DNA of 64,000 bases from Colwellia sp. (lineage in GTDB: Bacteria; Pseudomonadota; Gammaproteobacteria; Enterobacterales; Alteromonadaceae). Both the position numbers and the translations under genes were made by a program. Each line of letters begins with the position of its first letter. Positions within the stretch are counted from its first letter, which is position 1. Where the stretch lies: contig JAHDIK010000005.1 of the NCBI GenBank assembly GCA_020630795.1, forward strand, positions 72,346 to 136,345, in the 5' to 3' direction. The notes under the pieces are model-generated. The model had not been told where the DNA came from and searched no databases. It saw only the letters and a program-made list of their open reading frames with translations. Below are positions 62,353 through 64,000 of this stretch, piece by piece.

Positions 62353-63597
62353 GTGTCACAGAACTTACTTATCATAGAGGACAGCCCTGCAATTTCGAAA
62401 GTTATTGAACGCATAGGTGTTTCTTTAGGGTATCAAACGACAATTGCGCATTCGTTTGCCGACGTAAAGCGATTACTTTCAGACAATCCTGACTATTATG
62501 TGGCAACCATTGATCTAGGTTTGCCTGATGCTCCCAACGGAGAAGTCATACCATACGTATTAGAACATAAAATACCAGGCATTGTGATGACCGGCCGAAT
62601 GGAAGATACCACGCGTAAAAAAATCCTGAATTTGCCGATAGTTGACTATATAACGAAAGAAAATGCGCAGGCGTACCATTACTTACTTAGAGTTTTACAT
62701 TGTCAGCTTACAAATAAAGATATTAGTGTATTGGTGGTTGATGATTCTTTAACGGCACGAAATCATACCTGTCAGTTATTAAGGCGCAGAAACTTTACAG
62801 TGTATGACGTGCCTGATGGAACCAAAGCACTGCAAGTACTTGAAGCCAAACCCGAGATTAAAATTGTGATTACCGACCATGAAATGCCCGGTATGTCTGG
62901 TGTTGAACTACTGCAAAAAATAAGAAAACAACAAGCCAATAATGAACTTATTGTGATTGGTGTTTCTGGTACTGATAGGGATATTAACTCTGCGAAATTT
63001 ATTAAAAATGGTGCCGACGACTTCTTACAAAAACCTTTGTTTCCTGAAGAGTTTTATTGTCGCATTATGCAGCATATTGAAAAATTACAATATCTTGAAA
63101 AAATTGAGTTAGCGGCAAACCAAGACTACTTAACAACATTATACAATCGACGTTACTTTTTAGATAAAGCCACAGAAATTATTAAGTGTGCCATCGATAC
63201 GCCGGAGACTTATGTGCTGGCTTCAATCTACATAAACGACTTTAAATCTGTTAATGAAAAGCACGGCCATGAAACAGGCGACGTTATGCTGAATGAATTT
63301 GCTCAGTTACTGAAAAAAGACCTCAAAGGGCATTTAACCGCTAGGTTTGGCGGCGCAGAATTTGCAGCGTTTTTAACAGTAGAAAAGCTTGAAGAAGCGA
63401 AAGCTTTACTTGAAGAAGTTAGTAAAAAGGCGCAAAGCCTGAGTATAAAAGGCACCAATATTAAAGTGTCAACCAATATAGGCGCTATGCCTGTCGACAT
63501 TGAAAAATCAATGAAAGAGTTATTAAAAATTGCAGACAGCACATTGCAGCAATCAATCAAGCAAGGAGTCAATAAAGTGTTAGTTGCGCCAAACTAA
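62353..63597 (+). CDS. REC-REC-GGDEF response regulator with ruined cyclase site
   Basis: The 414-residue protein aligns without gaps to the protein at 30153-31406 over the first 340 residues. Both receivers keep their aspartates (Asp54 in TIDLGLPD, Asp175 in VITDHEMPG). In the GGDEF domain the metal-ligand aspartate is Tyr293, the next aspartate is Asn295 (IYINDFKSVN), and the signature reads GGAEF at 333-337 instead of GGEEF. It should not make c-di-GMP; it may bind nucleotide or partner the active paralogue. The start is GTG at 62353, behind AAGGGA. It follows the solute-binding gene. Confidence 0.88.
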   Translation: MSQNLLIIEDSPAISKVIERIGVSLGYQTTIAHSFADVKRLLSDNPDYYVATIDLGLPDAPNGEVIPYVLEHKIPGIVMTGRMEDTTRKKILNLPIVDYITKENAQAYHYLLRVLHCQLTNKDISVLVVDDSLTARNHTCQLLRRRNFTVYDVPDGTKALQVLEAKPEIKIVITDHEMPGMSGVELLQKIRKQQANNELIVIGVSGTDRDINSAKFIKNGADDFLQKPLFPEEFYCRIMQHIEKLQYLEKIELAANQDYLTTLYNRRYFLDKATEIIKCAIDTPETYVLASIYINDFKSVNEKHGHETGDVMLNEFAQLLKKDLKGHLTARFGGAEFAAFLTVEKLEEAKALLEEVSKKAQSLSIKGTNIKVSTNIGAMPVDIEKSMKELLKIADSTLQQSIKQGVNKVLVAPN

Positions 63598-63636
63598 CTA
63601 CGCTGGCGCACTACTAGTACAGCTTATAGTTGAAGC

Positions 63637-63888
63637 TTAATCGTTTGTTAATTTTGCTTCAATTTCCGCAAATTTTGCTTCTAGCTCTGTTAATTTAGCG
63701 CGGGTTTTTATTAATACCTGCGTTTGAACATCAAATTCTTCACGGGTTACTACATCAAGCTGTGATAGCTTGCGCTGTAATACAACTTTTGTTTTTTCTT
63801 CAATGTCTGTTGCAACATTTTTTAAGCTAGGTGGAATAGCATCTGTTACTTGTTGAGCTATTTCTTCTATTTTTTTCGCATTGATCAT
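63637..63888 (-). CDS. ubiK: Ubiquinone biosynthesis accessory factor UbiK (YqiC, BMFP family)
   Basis: UbiK helps assemble the soluble ubiquinone-biosynthesis complex with UbiJ under aerobic growth. The protein has MINAKKIEEIAQQVTDAIP at the start, LSQLDVVTREEFDVQTQVL and a C-terminal coiled coil, matching E. coli UbiK, though it is shorter at the C-terminus. The ATG at 63888 is preferred because MINAKKIEEI aligns with the E. coli start and GAGAG lies upstream; an ATG directly before it (63891) is also possible. A longer in-frame reading exists but is not supported. Confidence 0.93.
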   Translation of the reverse strand: MINAKKIEEIAQQVTDAIPPSLKNVATDIEEKTKVVLQRKLSQLDVVTREEFDVQTQVLIKTRAKLTELEAKFAEIEAKLTND

Positions 63889-64000
63889 CATTACTCTCAA
63901 TATATTACGAACCAAGTCATTATCTATTGTAAACATTTTTCGTTGATGAGTATAAAAATATTCAGATTAATCGACAAAATTGTTATAAAATCTCCGCCTA

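Noticed and set aside
63889-63936. An upstream start for ubiK that would add 16 residues
   Set aside because: The extra residues do not align with UbiK, while MINAKKIEEI aligns with the known N-terminus and has a ribosome site.
1-64000. CRISPR arrays, insertion sequences, prophage, tRNA and rRNA genes
   Set aside because: Looked for in gaps and at gene ends on both strands. No spaced repeats, transposase, att-like duplication, cloverleaf sequence or rRNA sequence was seen.

Overview
The window reads as chromosomal DNA of an AT-rich marine gammaproteobacterium of the Alteromonadales, most likely Colwelliaceae-like (Colwellia/Thalassotalea type). This is inferred from protein similarity to E. 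coli and Vibrio families, from the gene order, from the many signalling genes, and from the CrbS/CrbR acetate-switch module. I see no rRNA, tRNA, insertion sequence, prophage or CRISPR array. Almost all of the window is housekeeping genome, with regulatory genes placed between conserved blocks.

Layout. 1-4.1 kb: radC (3' end outside the window), coaBC, slmA, pepD. 4.2-16.3 kb: an acetate-responsive region with a CrbR-like response regulator, a CrbS-like symporter/hybrid kinase, a two-subunit sodium:solute symporter, a cNMP/CBS/DUF294 protein and a DnaQ-like exonuclease. A periplasmic-sensor diguanylate cyclase and a GNAT enzyme lie between crbR and crbS. 16.3-19 kb: an orphan protein and a YdbS/YdbT-like PH-domain pair. 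19.2-24.1 kb: hemCDXY and cyaY. 24.2-30.1 kb: lptM-lysA-dapF-DUF484-yigB-uvrD. 30.2-41 kb: a signalling-rich stretch with four GGDEF-family genes, plus a YigI-like thioesterase, recQ, a cytochrome c, DUF3630 and DUF523 proteins. 41.2-48.4 kb: tesB, a YbdG-like channel, a YihG-like acyltransferase, proBA, ppnP and a TSUP permease. 48.5-59.7 kb: the branched-chain amino acid locus ilvC/ilvY, yifB and ilvL-GMEDA with a leader-peptide attenuator. 59.8-64 kb: a DUF418 membrane protein, a periplasmic binding protein, a second REC-REC-GGDEF protein and ubiK.

The main theme outside housekeeping is cyclic di-GMP. Six GGDEF-family proteins are encoded and no EAL or HD-GYP protein is seen. Three have intact catalytic signatures. 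One keeps the GGDEF letters but has lost a metal-ligand aspartate. Two have degenerate sites. The strongest regulatory find is a c-di-GMP-I (GEMM) riboswitch on the minus strand at about 38.12-38.21 kb. It has a good sigma-70 promoter just upstream and lies in the 5' leader of the GGDEF gene at 36928-37896, so the second messenger probably controls one of its own GGDEF genes. Other RNA-level features are the ilvL attenuator with a mutually exclusive antiterminator, a likely terminator between ilvE and ilvD, and a leader with competing hairpins ahead of the NMT1-GGDEF gene. Several conserved gene neighbourhoods lack an expected member (dut, cyaA, xerC).
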